Source of the DNA: Primorskyibacter sedentarius
GTDB taxonomy: Bacteria; Pseudomonadota; Alphaproteobacteria; Rhodobacterales; Rhodobacteraceae
Length of the DNA stretch: 64,000 nt
NCBI RefSeq assembly: GCF_004342065.1
Contig: NZ_SLZU01000014.1
Span: 40,523-104,522, forward strand
Reading direction: 5' to 3'
Part shown: positions 33,483 to 42,469 of the stretch, piece after piece
Numbering within the stretch: position 1 is the stretch's first letter
Layout: each line of letters starts with the position of its first letter
Program-made: the position numbers and the translations under genes
Notes under the pieces: generated by a model
Databases searched by the model: none
Seen by the model: only the letters and a program-made list of their open reading frames with translations
What the model was told of the DNA's origin: nothing

Positions 33483-34967
33483 ATGCAGGATCAAGGCAAC
33501 GGAATAACTCTGACGACACCGGACCTGCCCCAGGCAGAGCTTTTCACCGATGCGGCCAGCGCCGTTGATCGGCTTGTGGAGCTTTATGACGGTGCCGCCG
33601 GGTTTCTGTGTGATCGGTTCCGCGAGGCGATGGAGGCCGGGCATCCCGGCTGTCGTTACCGCGCCTTCTATCCCGAGATCCGCATCACCACCACGACCTT
33701 TGCCAAGGTCGATAGCAGGCTCAGCTTCGGGCATGTCGCCTCGCCCGGCACACACGCGGCGACGATCACCCGGCCGGACCTGTTTCGTCATTACCTTGAA
33801 CAGCAGATCGTGCTGCTGACCCAGAACCACAATGTGCAGGTGCAGATCGGGGTGTCCGACACCCCGATGCCGGTGCATTTTGCCGTCGCCAGCGACCGGT
33901 CCATCACGGTGCCGCAAGAAGGGGCTGCGGATTTCATTCTGCGTGACGTGTTCGACGTGCCCGACCTCAGCACCACGAATGACGACATCGTAAACGGCAC
34001 CTTCGTGCCAAGCCCTGACGGGACGGAACCGCTTGCCCCCTTCACGGCGCAGCGGGTGGATTACAGCCTGGCCCGGCTGGCACATTACACGGCGACCGAC
34101 CCCGAGCATTTCCAGAACCACGTTCTGTTCACCAACTACCAGTTCTATGTCAGCGAATTCGAGGCCTACGCCCGCGCCCAGCTTGCCGACCCCGAAAGCG
34201 GCTATTCGGCCTTCGTCAGCACGGATAATCAGGTCATCACGCGAGCGGACCAGCCCTTGCCCCCGACGCTGAAGATGCCGCAGATGCCGACCTATCACCT
34301 GAAGCGGGCGAATGGCAGTGGGATCACGTTGGTCAATATCGGCGTGGGCCCGTCCAACGCAAAGACGGCGACCGACCACATCGCCGTGTTGCGGCCCCAT
34401 GCCTGGGTCATGGTCGGGCATTGCGCGGGTCTGCGCAATTCGCAGTCGCTGGGTGATTTCGTGCTCGCCCACGCCTATCTGCGAGAGGACCGCGTTCTGG
34501 ATGACGACCTGCCTGTATGGGTGCCAATCCCGGCACTGGCAGAGATTCAGATCGCGCTGGAAAACGCCGTGGCACAAGAAACGCAGCTGGATGGCTATGA
34601 CCTCAAGCGGGTGATGCGAACGGGCACCGTGGCCAGCGTCGACAACCGCAACTGGGAGCTGCGCGAACATACTGGACCGGTGCAGCGGCTTAGTCAGTCG
34701 CGCGCCATCGCGCTGGATATGGAAAGCGCCACGATCGCGGCCAACGGGTTCCGCTTCCGAGTTCCCTACGGCACATTGCTCTGTGTCAGCGACAAGCCGC
34801 TGCATGGCGAATTGAAGCTTCCCGGAATGGCGTCGGACTTTTACAAGACCCAAGTCGCGCGCCACCTGATGATCGGAATCCGCGCGATGGAGACGCTGCG
34901 CGAGATGCCGCTGGAACGCATTCACAGCCGGAAATTGCGCGCATTTGACGAGACAGCCTTCCTTTGA
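33483..34967 (+). CDS. amn: AMP nucleosidase
   Basis: A 494-residue purine-salvage enzyme that splits AMP into adenine and ribose 5-phosphate. The N-terminal half (R-Y-R-A-F-Y-P-E-I-R near residue 56, S-F-G-H-V-A near 80) is the Amn-specific domain. The C-terminal half is a nucleoside-phosphorylase fold with G-V-G-P-S-N-A-K-T-A-T-D-H near 290, G-H-C-A-G-L-R and the acidic A-L-D-M-E-S-A-T-I-A near 415. The length matches Amn proteins. The ATG at 33483 follows a purine-rich stretch; the longer frame upstream is not needed. Confidence 0.94.
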   Translation: MQDQGNGITLTTPDLPQAELFTDAASAVDRLVELYDGAAGFLCDRFREAMEAGHPGCRYRAFYPEIRITTTTFAKVDSRLSFGHVASPGTHAATITRPDLFRHYLEQQIVLLTQNHNVQVQIGVSDTPMPVHFAVASDRSITVPQEGAADFILRDVFDVPDLSTTNDDIVNGTFVPSPDGTEPLAPFTAQRVDYSLARLAHYTATDPEHFQNHVLFTNYQFYVSEFEAYARAQLADPESGYSAFVSTDNQVITRADQPLPPTLKMPQMPTYHLKRANGSGITLVNIGVGPSNAKTATDHIAVLRPHAWVMVGHCAGLRNSQSLGDFVLAHAYLREDRVLDDDLPVWVPIPALAEIQIALENAVAQETQLDGYDLKRVMRTGTVASVDNRNWELREHTGPVQRLSQSRAIALDMESATIAANGFRFRVPYGTLLCVSDKPLHGELKLPGMASDFYKTQVARHLMIGIRAMETLREMPLERIHSRKLRAFDETAFL

Positions 34968-35099
34968 CCTTGGGGAAGTCGGTCAAAAACGCACTATTTA
35001 TGCCTGTTTTGCACCACAATTTGTTGTGTTGCCCCGCAAGATGAAGTTAGATATGCGCCACGAGGCCCAAGACATCGGGCGGATAAAGGAGACCATGAA

Positions 35100-35387
35100 A
35101 TGGCGAAACCCATGACCAAGACCCAACTCGTCGCCGCCCTGGCCGATGAAATGGACAGCGACAAGAAAGCTGCAGGCGCAGCTCTGGATGCGGTCTGCGC
35201 ATTGATCACCCGCGAAGTCGCCGCAGGCGGTGCCGTGACCCTTCCGGGCGTTGGCAAGATCTATTGCCGCGAGCGTCCCGAGCGTATGGTGCGCAACCCT
35301 GCCACCGGCGAGCAGTTCAAGAAAGAAGCCGACAAGGTGGTCAAGATGACCATTGCGAAGGCGCTGAAGGACAGCGTTAACGGCTGA
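35100..35387 (+). CDS. hup: HU family DNA-binding protein
   Basis: A 95-residue histone-like protein that bends DNA and organises the nucleoid. It begins M-T-K-T-Q-L-V-A-A-L-A and has the beta-arm region G-A-V-T-L-P-G-V-G-K-I and R-M-V-R-N-P-A-T-G-E. AAGGAGA precedes the ATG at 35100 by eight bases; an ATG at 35095 is out of frame. The gene is monocistronic: an AT-rich 130-bp promoter region lies upstream and a strong terminator downstream. Confidence 0.93.
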   Translation: MAKPMTKTQLVAALADEMDSDKKAAGAALDAVCALITREVAAGGAVTLPGVGKIYCRERPERMVRNPATGEQFKKEADKVVKMTIAKALKDSVNG

Positions 35388-35413
35388 TACCTCGCGTTAT
35401 CGCAGGCAAGTTG

Positions 35414-35442
35414 AAGGGGGCGCTTTTGCAGCCCCCTTTTTT
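35414..35442 (+). terminator. Intrinsic terminator of hup
   Basis: AAGGGGGC, a nine-base loop and GCCCCCTT run into six T residues, 27 bases after the hup stop. The all-GC core and T-run make this the clearest terminator in the window. Confidence 0.92.
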
Positions 35443-35530
35443 GTGCGCTGGCGGCAAGGTCCGGGCTGCGTGTGGGCCGTTGAAACGCTGTGCGCCGCAT
35501 CTGCGTGGCCGACAGCCGGGCCATCGCAGA

Positions 35531-36679
35531 TCAGCGGGGTGCCGGGTTCTCGGCCCTGTTATAGGGCCGCCAGTCGGTGATCTCTGGGTAATAGCGGTCG
35601 CGCCAGGCACGCACTTTCGGGTTCATGATGCGCCTCCAGATCGGCGGGACCATCGCGGCCATCGTCATCACAGGATAGCCGTAGGGCAGCTGTGGCGCGT
35701 CGGCCTGTTCATGGTTCTGCAACAGCGGAAAGCGCCGGTCGGGCTTGTAGTGGTGATCCGAATGGCGTTGCAGGTTGATCAGCAGCCAGTTCGATGCCTT
35801 GTGCGCCGCATTCCAGGAATGGCGCGGTTTGACGTGTTCGTACTTGCCGCCTCCAAGGTGTTTGCGGGTCAGGCCGTAATGTTCGACATAGTTGACCAGC
35901 TCCAGTTGCCAGATCGCGACCCCGGCCTGAACGATAAACAGCCCCACGCCGACCCAGCCGCCCAGCAAAAGTGCCAGCACCAGCATCGCGGCCTGCAAGC
36001 CCCAATACCGCCAGAACGGGTTGCTGCGGTCAGTCCAGGGCTTGTTCTTGCGCGCCAGCATCGCCTTTTCAGCGTTGAACGCGGAATGCCAGCTTTGCCG
36101 CAAAACGCGCGGGTAGAACCGGTGGAAGCCTTCGTTATAGCGCGCGGTGACCGGGTCGCGCGGCGTGCCGATATAGCGGTGATGCACCAGAAGGTGTTCG
36201 GACCGGAAATGTGAATAAAGCACCATGGCCAGCAGCAGGTCGCCCAAATTGCGTTCCCACTTCGCTTTCTGGTGCATCAGCTCGTGGCTGTAGTTGATGC
36301 CGACCGTCCCGGTCATCACGCCCACCCCGAAAAACAGCGCCAGCTTTTCGCCGCCCGACAGATGGCCCGCCCGCGTGACGTACCAGATCAACCCGAAGAG
36401 CGAGATGAATTGCAGCGGCGGCCAGATCAGTGTGACGAGGCGGTACCAAAAGAGGTCGTTCTCCGAGGTTTCGGGGTCGGCATTCTGGGCATTCAGCCCG
36501 AACGCAAAATCAAGCGCGGAAAACAGAAACCAGGAGCAGACCGGCGGCAGCACAAGCCACCACCCGCCCTGCGTGGCCGACAACCAGACGACCGGGATCA
36601 GCCCCAGCGACAACCAGAATGGCAGCGCGCGGCCGATCCGCGCCACCTCTGACGGGGCAAGTGTGGTTTGGTCTGTCAT
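35531..36679 (-). CDS. alkB: AlkB-type alkane 1-monooxygenase / membrane fatty-acid hydroxylase
   Basis: A 382-residue di-iron membrane enzyme with about six hydrophobic helices. The histidine boxes characteristic of AlkB are all present: N-Y-S-H-E-L-M-H, E-H-L-L-V-H-H-R-Y-I-G-T, the diagnostic N-Y-V-E-H-Y-G-L and L-Q-R-H-S-D-H-H. It would hydroxylate terminal methyl groups of alkanes or similar chains using electrons from rubredoxin. No rubredoxin, reductase or alkS-type regulator is nearby, so partners must be encoded elsewhere. The ATG at 36679 has GAGG upstream; the GTG at 36688 does not. Confidence 0.87.
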   Translation of the reverse strand: MTDQTTLAPSEVARIGRALPFWLSLGLIPVVWLSATQGGWWLVLPPVCSWFLFSALDFAFGLNAQNADPETSENDLFWYRLVTLIWPPLQFISLFGLIWYVTRAGHLSGGEKLALFFGVGVMTGTVGINYSHELMHQKAKWERNLGDLLLAMVLYSHFRSEHLLVHHRYIGTPRDPVTARYNEGFHRFYPRVLRQSWHSAFNAEKAMLARKNKPWTDRSNPFWRYWGLQAAMLVLALLLGGWVGVGLFIVQAGVAIWQLELVNYVEHYGLTRKHLGGGKYEHVKPRHSWNAAHKASNWLLINLQRHSDHHYKPDRRFPLLQNHEQADAPQLPYGYPVMTMAAMVPPIWRRIMNPKVRAWRDRYYPEITDWRPYNRAENPAPR

Positions 36680-36736
36680 ATCGTGCACCTCTTGGCGCCA
36701 CTCTACCCGCGTGGCCGCCTGTGGAAAAGTGCAGGA

Positions 36737-37783
36737 TCAACTGTCTTTCGCAAGGTCAAACGCCTTGCGCATCACGGTTGGCAGGTCCGACGGGCTGAAA
36801 TCCGGCAATTCGACAAAATCCCCTCGAATCGGCGCACGGTCCATCGGCACCAGCGCAGTCTTCACCATCAGACGCAGGTGGAAATGGGTGAAGGTGTGGC
36901 GGGCCTCGGCGGGCAGTTCGCGCCATTCGGCCCTGATTGGTGGGTCGTCTTGCGGGGCATCCCCCCAGTCCGAACCGGGCCAGCCCAGCATGCCGCCCAA
37001 AAGCCCCTTGTCGGGTCTGCGCTCCAGCAGCCATGCGCCATCTACACGGCGGGCGAGATAGGCGATGCCCAACCTTGTGGGCTTGCGCTTTTTCGGCAGT
37101 TTCCTGGGCAGTTCCGCTGCGGTCCCCGCCTCCCACGCGGCGCAGGGTTTGCGCCAAGGACAAAGGCCGCAAGCGGGTTTGCGGGGGGTACAGATCGTGG
37201 CGCCCAGATCCATCACGGCCTGCGCATAATCGCCGGGGCGCTCTTGCGGGGTCAGGGCCGCTGCCATTTCCGTCAAGACCGGTTTGGCAGTCGGCAGGGG
37301 GGTGTGTTCGTCATGCAGCCGCGCCATCACCCGTTCGACATTGCCGTCCACCACGGTTTCAGGCCGGTCAAAGGCAATCGCGGCCACCGCCGCCGCCGTA
37401 TAGGGCCCGATGCCGGGCAGGGACAAGAGCCCCTCGCGCGTGTCCGGAAACACGCCACTGTGATCATTCGCGACCGCGCGGGCGCATTTCAGCAGGTTCC
37501 GCGCGCGGGCGTAATAGCCAAGCCCGGCCCACGCGGCCATGACATCGGCATCTTCGGCCGCTGCCAGATCAACAACGGTGGGCCAGCGGGCGGTGAAGGT
37601 TTCGAAATAGGATTTCACTGCCGCAACAGTGGTTTGCTGCAACATCACCTCGGACATCCAGATGCGGTACGGGTCGGGGCGCACCCCAAGTCGGCGTGCA
37701 TCCGGTCCCACACGCCACGGCATCCGGCGGGCGTTCCTGTCATACCAATCCAGCAATTCCTGGGCAGAGGCGGATTCACGCAA
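36737..37783 (-). CDS. mutY: A/G-specific adenine glycosylase
   Basis: A 348-residue base-excision enzyme that removes adenine paired with 8-oxoguanine. Features: M-L-Q-Q-T-T-V-A-A-V near residue 45, the helix-hairpin-helix L-P-G-I-G-P-Y-T-A-A-A with the catalytic Asp in V-V-D-G-N-V-E-R, and the four-cysteine iron-sulfur loop C-T-P-R-K-P-A-C-G-L-C-P-W-R-K-P-C. A NUDIX-like C-terminal domain reads the oxidised guanine. The TTG at 37783 has AAGGAAG eight bases upstream and gives the usual length. It is divergent from the DUF721 gene. Confidence 0.93.
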   Translation of the reverse strand: MRESASAQELLDWYDRNARRMPWRVGPDARRLGVRPDPYRIWMSEVMLQQTTVAAVKSYFETFTARWPTVVDLAAAEDADVMAAWAGLGYYARARNLLKCARAVANDHSGVFPDTREGLLSLPGIGPYTAAAVAAIAFDRPETVVDGNVERVMARLHDEHTPLPTAKPVLTEMAAALTPQERPGDYAQAVMDLGATICTPRKPACGLCPWRKPCAAWEAGTAAELPRKLPKKRKPTRLGIAYLARRVDGAWLLERRPDKGLLGGMLGWPGSDWGDAPQDDPPIRAEWRELPAEARHTFTHFHLRLMVKTALVPMDRAPIRGDFVELPDFSPSDLPTVMRKAFDLAKDS

Positions 37784-37874
37784 ACTTGAGCTTCCTTCTG
37801 GGCATCGGATCAGAACGGGGCTGGTGCGCGCCGTCCGGCCCACTACAATAGCGTCGAGGCAGGGGATTCAAGGC

Positions 37875-38381
37875 ATGAGCCAACGTAACTCGAGCACATA
37901 CGGTTTCGCGCGGACATCGTCCTTGTTGCGCAATCGGATCAGCAAGGCCAGCGAAAGCCGCGGCTTCGCGCAGTCGCGCGTGCTGACCCATTGGTCCGAA
38001 ATCGCGGGCGAGGATATCGCAGCGATGTCCCGCCCGGTCGAGATTAGCTATGGCCGTGGTGGCATGGGGGCAACGCTGACGCTCTTGACCACGGGTGCCC
38101 AGGCGCCGATGCTGGAAATGCAGAAAGAGATGATCCGCAGCCGCGTCAACGCCGTCTACGGTTTCAACGCCATCGCGCGCATCCGTATCACACAGACAGC
38201 GGCGACCGGGTTTTCCGAAGGGCATGTGCAGTTCGATCGCGCGCCCGGACCTGCCCACAAAGATCCTGACCCATCGGTCACTCGCGCAGCGGCTGAAACC
38301 GCGCAGGGCGTGGGTGACGAAGCACTGCGTAATGCGCTTGAAATGCTTGCGAAAAATGTGCTTTCCCGATCGAAACGCTGA
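37875..38381 (+). CDS. DUF721 (DciA-like) protein
   Basis: A 168-residue protein. The N-terminal half carries the DUF721 core, with W-S-E-I-A-G-E-D-I-A near residue 41, then T-L-T-L-L-T-T-G-A and L-E-M-Q-K near 75. Members related to DciA help load the replicative helicase DnaB in bacteria lacking DnaC; whether this protein does so is inferred. The C-terminal tail is polar and variable. It is followed 25 bp later by the DsbA-like gene and is divergent from mutY. Confidence 0.82.
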   Translation: MSQRNSSTYGFARTSSLLRNRISKASESRGFAQSRVLTHWSEIAGEDIAAMSRPVEISYGRGGMGATLTLLTTGAQAPMLEMQKEMIRSRVNAVYGFNAIARIRITQTAATGFSEGHVQFDRAPGPAHKDPDPSVTRAAAETAQGVGDEALRNALEMLAKNVLSRSKR

Positions 38382-38406
38382 ACACTCACCAAACTGGAGG
38401 TCGCCA

Positions 38407-39045
38407 ATGACCCGACTCTTTTCCTCTGCAGCCGCGGCGCTGCTCATCGCAACTGCCGGGATCGTCGCCGTGGCGCCAAGCAGCCTGTCGGCGCAGACCG
38501 CGGCCGAAGAAACCGCCGTTGAAATTGTCGAGATGGTGCAAGGTTCGGAAGACGCGCCGGTAACGGTGATGGAATATGCCTCCTTCACCTGCCCGCATTG
38601 TGCCAGCTTTCATGAAGGCCCGTACCAGGAGCTGAAGAAAAATTATATCGAGACCGGCAAGGTCAAGTTTGTCTTCCGCGAAGTCTATTTTGACAAATAC
38701 GGCGTCTGGGCGTCGATGATCGCACGCTGTGGAGGCCCCGAGAAGTTCTTTGGCATCACCGAGCTGATGTTCAAGGGGCAGCAATCGTGGGCACGCGCCG
38801 GGAATGACGGCGCCATCGCAGGTGAATTGCGCAAGATCGGCCTGCTTGCCGGGATCGAAAATGACGCGCTGGATGCCTGCCTGAATGATGCGGACAAGCT
38901 GCGCTCGCTCGTTGCCTGGTATCAGGAAAACGCGACAGCGGATGACGTGAATTCCACCCCGACATTGTTCATCAATGGCGAGAAGCACGCCAACATGTCC
39001 TATAGCGAACTGTCGACCCTGTTGGATGAAGCCCTGGCAGAATGA
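38407..39045 (+). CDS. DsbA-family periplasmic thiol oxidoreductase
   Basis: A 212-residue secreted protein with a signal peptide (hydrophobic residues about 7-25, cleavage near L-S-A-Q). The thioredoxin-fold active site is F-T-C-P-H-C-A-S-F near residue 58. The cis-Pro loop is S-T-P-T-L-F near residue 180. It likely forms disulfides in exported proteins; alphaproteobacterial relatives lie close to BdbD and DsbA. GGAGG precedes the ATG and the end overlaps the CoA-transferase gene by four bases, which probably reflects operon packing rather than shared function. Confidence 0.9.
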   Translation: MTRLFSSAAAALLIATAGIVAVAPSSLSAQTAAEETAVEIVEMVQGSEDAPVTVMEYASFTCPHCASFHEGPYQELKKNYIETGKVKFVFREVYFDKYGVWASMIARCGGPEKFFGITELMFKGQQSWARAGNDGAIAGELRKIGLLAGIENDALDACLNDADKLRSLVAWYQENATADDVNSTPTLFINGEKHANMSYSELSTLLDEALAE

Positions 39046-40166
39046 GCGTTTCGGCGCCCGGCGGGCCTCTTGCAGGTCTGAAGGTCATTGAACTGGCGCG
39101 TATTCTGGCCGGCCCCTGGGCCGGTCAGGTGCTTGCCGATCTTGGCGCGGATGTCACCAAGGTCGAGGCCCGACAGGGCGACGACACCCGCGCCTGGGGG
39201 CCGCCCTTCATCGAGCGGGAGGGCGAAACCTCCGCCGCCTATTTCCATTCCTGCAATCGCGGGAAATCCTCGGTCGTGATCGACATCGCCAGCGCCGAGG
39301 GGCAGGCGCAATTGCGCGACATGGCCGCCGAGGCGGACATTCTTATCGAGAATTTCAAGGTTGGCGGGTTGGCGAAATACGGGCTGGATTATGCCAGCCT
39401 GTCGCAGGTCAATCCGGGGCTGATCTACTGCTCCATCACCGGTTTCGGACAGGACGGGCCCTATGCCCACCGTGCGGGGTATGACTATATCATCCAAGGC
39501 ATGTCCGGCCTGATGTCGATCACCGGAGAGCCCGACGGCCAGCCGCAGCGCGCGGGCGTGGCGATCACCGATCTGTTCACCGGGCTTTATTCGGTCACCG
39601 GCATTCTGGCCGCGCTGCATCAGCGTGCGCAGACCGGCAGGGGGCAGCATATTGACATGGCGCTGATGGATTGCGCAGTGACGGTTACGGCGAACCAGGC
39701 CATGAACTACCTTGCGACGGGCACGCCCCCGGGGCGGACGGGCAACTACCATCCAAATCTGACGCCCTATCAGGTGTTCGACTGCGCCGATGGCCATATC
39801 ATCATCGCCACGGGCAATGACGGGCAGTATCGCAGGCTTTGCGACGTGCTGGGATTGGCAGAGCTTGCCGATGACCCGGCATACCTGTCCAACGCGGACC
39901 GCATCCAAAACCGGGACGAGCTGACCCGCATTCTTGGCGACGCGACGCGGCGCTTTGAGAAGCTGGATTTGCTCGCCGCCTGCGAGGCCAAGGGCATCCC
40001 TGCCGGGCCGATCAACGATATGGCAGAGGTCATGGCCGACCCGCAGGTTCAGGCGCGCGGCATGCAGATCGCACCGGGTGGTATTCCGGGTATCCGGTCT
40101 CCGTTCCGATTCTCCGATGCGGAACTGGCTTTGGATCGCCCCTCGCCGAAACTGGGCGAAGGCTGA
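39042..40166 (+). CDS. CaiB/BaiF-type CoA-transferase
   Basis: A 374-residue class III CoA-transferase. The start L-K-V-I-E-L-A-R-I-L-A-G-P-W-A-G-Q is typical. The catalytic Asp is expected in A-I-T-D-L-F-T-G-L near residue 172, and R-G-Q-H-I-D-M-A-L-M-D follows. Such enzymes move CoA between carboxylic acids (formate/oxalate, carnitine, succinate/itaconate and others); the substrate is not clear. Translation is coupled to the DsbA-like gene by an ATGA overlap. Confidence 0.9.
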   Translation: MSVSAPGGPLAGLKVIELARILAGPWAGQVLADLGADVTKVEARQGDDTRAWGPPFIEREGETSAAYFHSCNRGKSSVVIDIASAEGQAQLRDMAAEADILIENFKVGGLAKYGLDYASLSQVNPGLIYCSITGFGQDGPYAHRAGYDYIIQGMSGLMSITGEPDGQPQRAGVAITDLFTGLYSVTGILAALHQRAQTGRGQHIDMALMDCAVTVTANQAMNYLATGTPPGRTGNYHPNLTPYQVFDCADGHIIIATGNDGQYRRLCDVLGLAELADDPAYLSNADRIQNRDELTRILGDATRRFEKLDLLAACEAKGIPAGPINDMAEVMADPQVQARGMQIAPGGIPGIRSPFRFSDAELALDRPSPKLGEG

Positions 40167-40247
40167 CAGCGCGCAAGCGATCCCTTTGGTCAGCCTGTCT
40201 TCGACATTCTGGCGCCGCTCACACCAGAAATGGCCGCCGGGCAGGGT

Positions 40248-40907
40248 TTACAGGTGGGTCTGCGCGAATTGCCGCTCTGGCGTTTCCAGATGCGGCGTCG
40301 CGTTGAACTGCGTGAGCGCGAGCCCCGTGGCCAGCGGCTGCCAGCCGTGCAGCGAAGTGTTCTTGATCGCCAGGCACGCATGCGCGTAGGCCGCCATGTC
40401 CAGCCGCATCGTGACCCGCATCGCCATGCCGATCAGCCCGCCGGACGTCACGACAATCGCGCGCCCGTCACCTTGCGCAATCTCGTGCAGGGCTTCGCCG
40501 ACGCGGTTCTCGAACCCGTCAAAGCTTTCGGGCGCGCCCTTGAGCAGCCCGTCTTTCCATGCGCCGAACAATTGCGGCAGGTGATGGATGAACCCCTCGC
40601 GATCCAGCGGGACGGGCTGGCCATGCTGTTCGGCAAAAAGCTGCGCCATGGTGAAATATTCCAGCTCGTTGAGGCGCGGGTCACGGATCGGGTCCGCCGC
40701 ACTGTTCGGGGCGATACCTTCACAGGTTTCAATATGCCGTGTCAGCGTTCCGGTGTAGCAGCTCGCAAACCGGTCGCCCGCAGCGCGCAGATGTTCCCCA
40801 AGCCAGCGAGACTGCTGCCAGCCAAGCTCGCTGAGCCGGTCATAGCTGCCCTCGTCGCGGGCGGTCGTGTTGGCTTGGCCGTGCCGGATCAGGATGACAT
40901 GCGACAT
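40248..40907 (-). CDS. Histidine phosphatase-superfamily protein lacking the second catalytic His
   Basis: A 219-residue phosphoglycerate-mutase-fold protein. The phospho-accepting L-I-R-H-G-Q is at residues 6-11 and the acidic L-N-E-L-E-Y near residue 78. In the place of the usual S-H-G-G near the C-terminal third it reads V-V-T-S-G-G-L-I-G, so the second active-site histidine is replaced by serine. It may have altered or lost activity, or this may be a normal variant of the subfamily. GGAG precedes the ATG at 40907. Phosphatase substrates in this superfamily are not predictable. Confidence 0.85.
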   Translation of the reverse strand: MSHVILIRHGQANTTARDEGSYDRLSELGWQQSRWLGEHLRAAGDRFASCYTGTLTRHIETCEGIAPNSAADPIRDPRLNELEYFTMAQLFAEQHGQPVPLDREGFIHHLPQLFGAWKDGLLKGAPESFDGFENRVGEALHEIAQGDGRAIVVTSGGLIGMAMRVTMRLDMAAYAHACLAIKNTSLHGWQPLATGLALTQFNATPHLETPERQFAQTHL

Positions 40908-41098
40908 TGGAAGGCTCCGTTGTGTTGCGAAGGTGCAATAGGCAAGCCGCACGGGAATGAAAAGGGCGGCGCCCGAAATGCGCAGATTCTGTTTGCCCCA
41001 CGATGGTCATTTGGTGTTATTGCCCACACAGTTTCGCGGTGCGGCTCTTGCCCGCGCGGCGCGGAACCATCTGAAGGGCCCGGCCAGAAAGGCGTGTG

Positions 41099-41467
41099 AT
41101 GCAAGGAAGCTGTATGTGCGGAGCCATCACCTTTGACGTGAAGGCATCCCCGACCGGCGCGTCGGTGTGCCATTGCGGGCAATGCCGCAAGATGTCGGGC
41201 TACGCCTGGTCCTCTGCCCGTGTCCCTGTGACCGCATTGGAGGTTTCCGGCCCGGTCCATTGGTTCGCGGCCAGCGCGAAGGCGCGGCGCGGAATATGCC
41301 GGGAATGCGGGTCGTTCCTTTTCTGGCACGGCACGGGCGAGGACAGCATCAGCTTCGCGCTTGGCGCCATTGACGGGCCAACGGGGATGAGGCTGGAAAA
41401 ACACATCTTCACGTTCGATAAAGGCGACTATTACGACATCGCCGATGGTGTAAGGCAGGACCCATGA
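41099..41467 (+). CDS. GFA-family zinc protein (glutathione-dependent formaldehyde-activating fold)
   Basis: A 122-residue protein with the paired cysteine motifs of this fold: C-M-C-G-A near the N-terminus, C-H-C-G-Q-C near residue 27 and C-R-E-C-G-S-F near residue 68. The founding member, Gfa, was reported to bind glutathione and formaldehyde, but most relatives have unknown function. The ATG at 41099 is one codon after a GTG that could also be used. It overlaps the next gene by four bases. Confidence 0.88.
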   Translation: MQGSCMCGAITFDVKASPTGASVCHCGQCRKMSGYAWSSARVPVTALEVSGPVHWFAASAKARRGICRECGSFLFWHGTGEDSISFALGAIDGPTGMRLEKHIFTFDKGDYYDIADGVRQDP

Positions 41468-42363
41468 CACACGATATCATTCTTCTGGACGGCTCGCTGG
41501 GGCAAGAACTGGTCAGACGGTCGGACATGCCCGCCACGCCGCTTTGGTCCACCTCTGTCATGGCGAAAAAGCCGCATCTTCTGCGCGAGCTGCATGACGA
41601 GTATTTCAAGGCAGGCGCCACCGTGGCGACGACCAACAGCTACCCGGTGCTGGAGGATCGGCTGCGCCCGGAAGGGCTCCACGATCAGCTGGAAGAGCTG
41701 TTGCGGCTTGCCGCGACCACGGCAGTCGAAGCGCGCGATGCGCATGGATCAGGGCGTGTCGCAGGCGGGCTTGGCCCGCTTCGCGCCTCTTACCGGCCGG
41801 ACCTTTGCCCGCCCGCCGCCGAGGCCGAAAAGGCCTATCAGCCCAACATCAGCGCGCTTGCCCCGCATGTCGATCTATTCATTGCCGAGACGATGTCGTC
41901 GGTCGATCAGGCCGATGGCGCGTTGCGCGCGATTGCGCATAGTGGAAAGCCCGCCTGGGTGGCGCTGAGCGTGAAGGATGATGATGGCACGCGCCTGCGG
42001 TCCGGCGAATTGCTGGAAGAGGTAGCGCCGGTAATCACCCGGCACGCGCCTGCCGCGGTCTTGATCAATTGCACACGCCCTGAATCCGTTGCGCCCGCAC
42101 TGGACATCCTGCGCGGGTTCGGGCGGCCTTTCGGCGCCTATGCCAACGGTTTCGTGCAGATCGAGGACGCTTTCCTCAAGGACCGGCCGACAGTCGATGT
42201 GCTGGAAGAGCGGGTCGATCTGACACCCGAAGCCTATGCCGAATTCGCCTTGGGGTGGGTCGATCAGGGGGCAAGCATCGTCGGCGGGTGTTGCGAGGTG
42301 GGGCCTGCGCATATCGCAGAGCTTGCACGTCGGTTGCGTGCTGCCGGGTACAAGATCGTCTAG
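41464..42363 (+). CDS. Homocysteine S-methyltransferase family protein
   Basis: A 299-residue zinc-dependent methyltransferase barrel. It begins I-I-L-L-D-G-S-L-G-Q-E-L and carries the zinc cysteines in I-N-C-T-R-P near residue 200 and V-G-G-C-C-E-V-G-P near residue 279. Relatives move a methyl group from S-methylmethionine, betaine or similar donors to homocysteine or another thiol. The donor is unknown. Overlap with the GFA gene suggests co-expression; a shared link to thiols and one-carbon units is possible but unproven. Confidence 0.88.
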   Translation: MTHDIILLDGSLGQELVRRSDMPATPLWSTSVMAKKPHLLRELHDEYFKAGATVATTNSYPVLEDRLRPEGLHDQLEELLRLAATTAVEARDAHGSGRVAGGLGPLRASYRPDLCPPAAEAEKAYQPNISALAPHVDLFIAETMSSVDQADGALRAIAHSGKPAWVALSVKDDDGTRLRSGELLEEVAPVITRHAPAAVLINCTRPESVAPALDILRGFGRPFGAYANGFVQIEDAFLKDRPTVDVLEERVDLTPEAYAEFALGWVDQGASIVGGCCEVGPAHIAELARRLRAAGYKIV

Positions 42364-42469
42364 GCCGATTTGCCACGCGCGGCACGTGCCTGCCGACGAT
42401 CCGACGGCCCAAGGCCCCTGCACGCGGCAACGCTGGACGTCGTCGCGCGGGCACAGTAAGCACGCTGCC

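Noticed and set aside
41096..42363. SAM-type riboswitch before the homocysteine methyltransferase
   Set aside because: The gene directly overlaps the GFA gene, and the 190-bp upstream gap shows no recognisable aptamer core.
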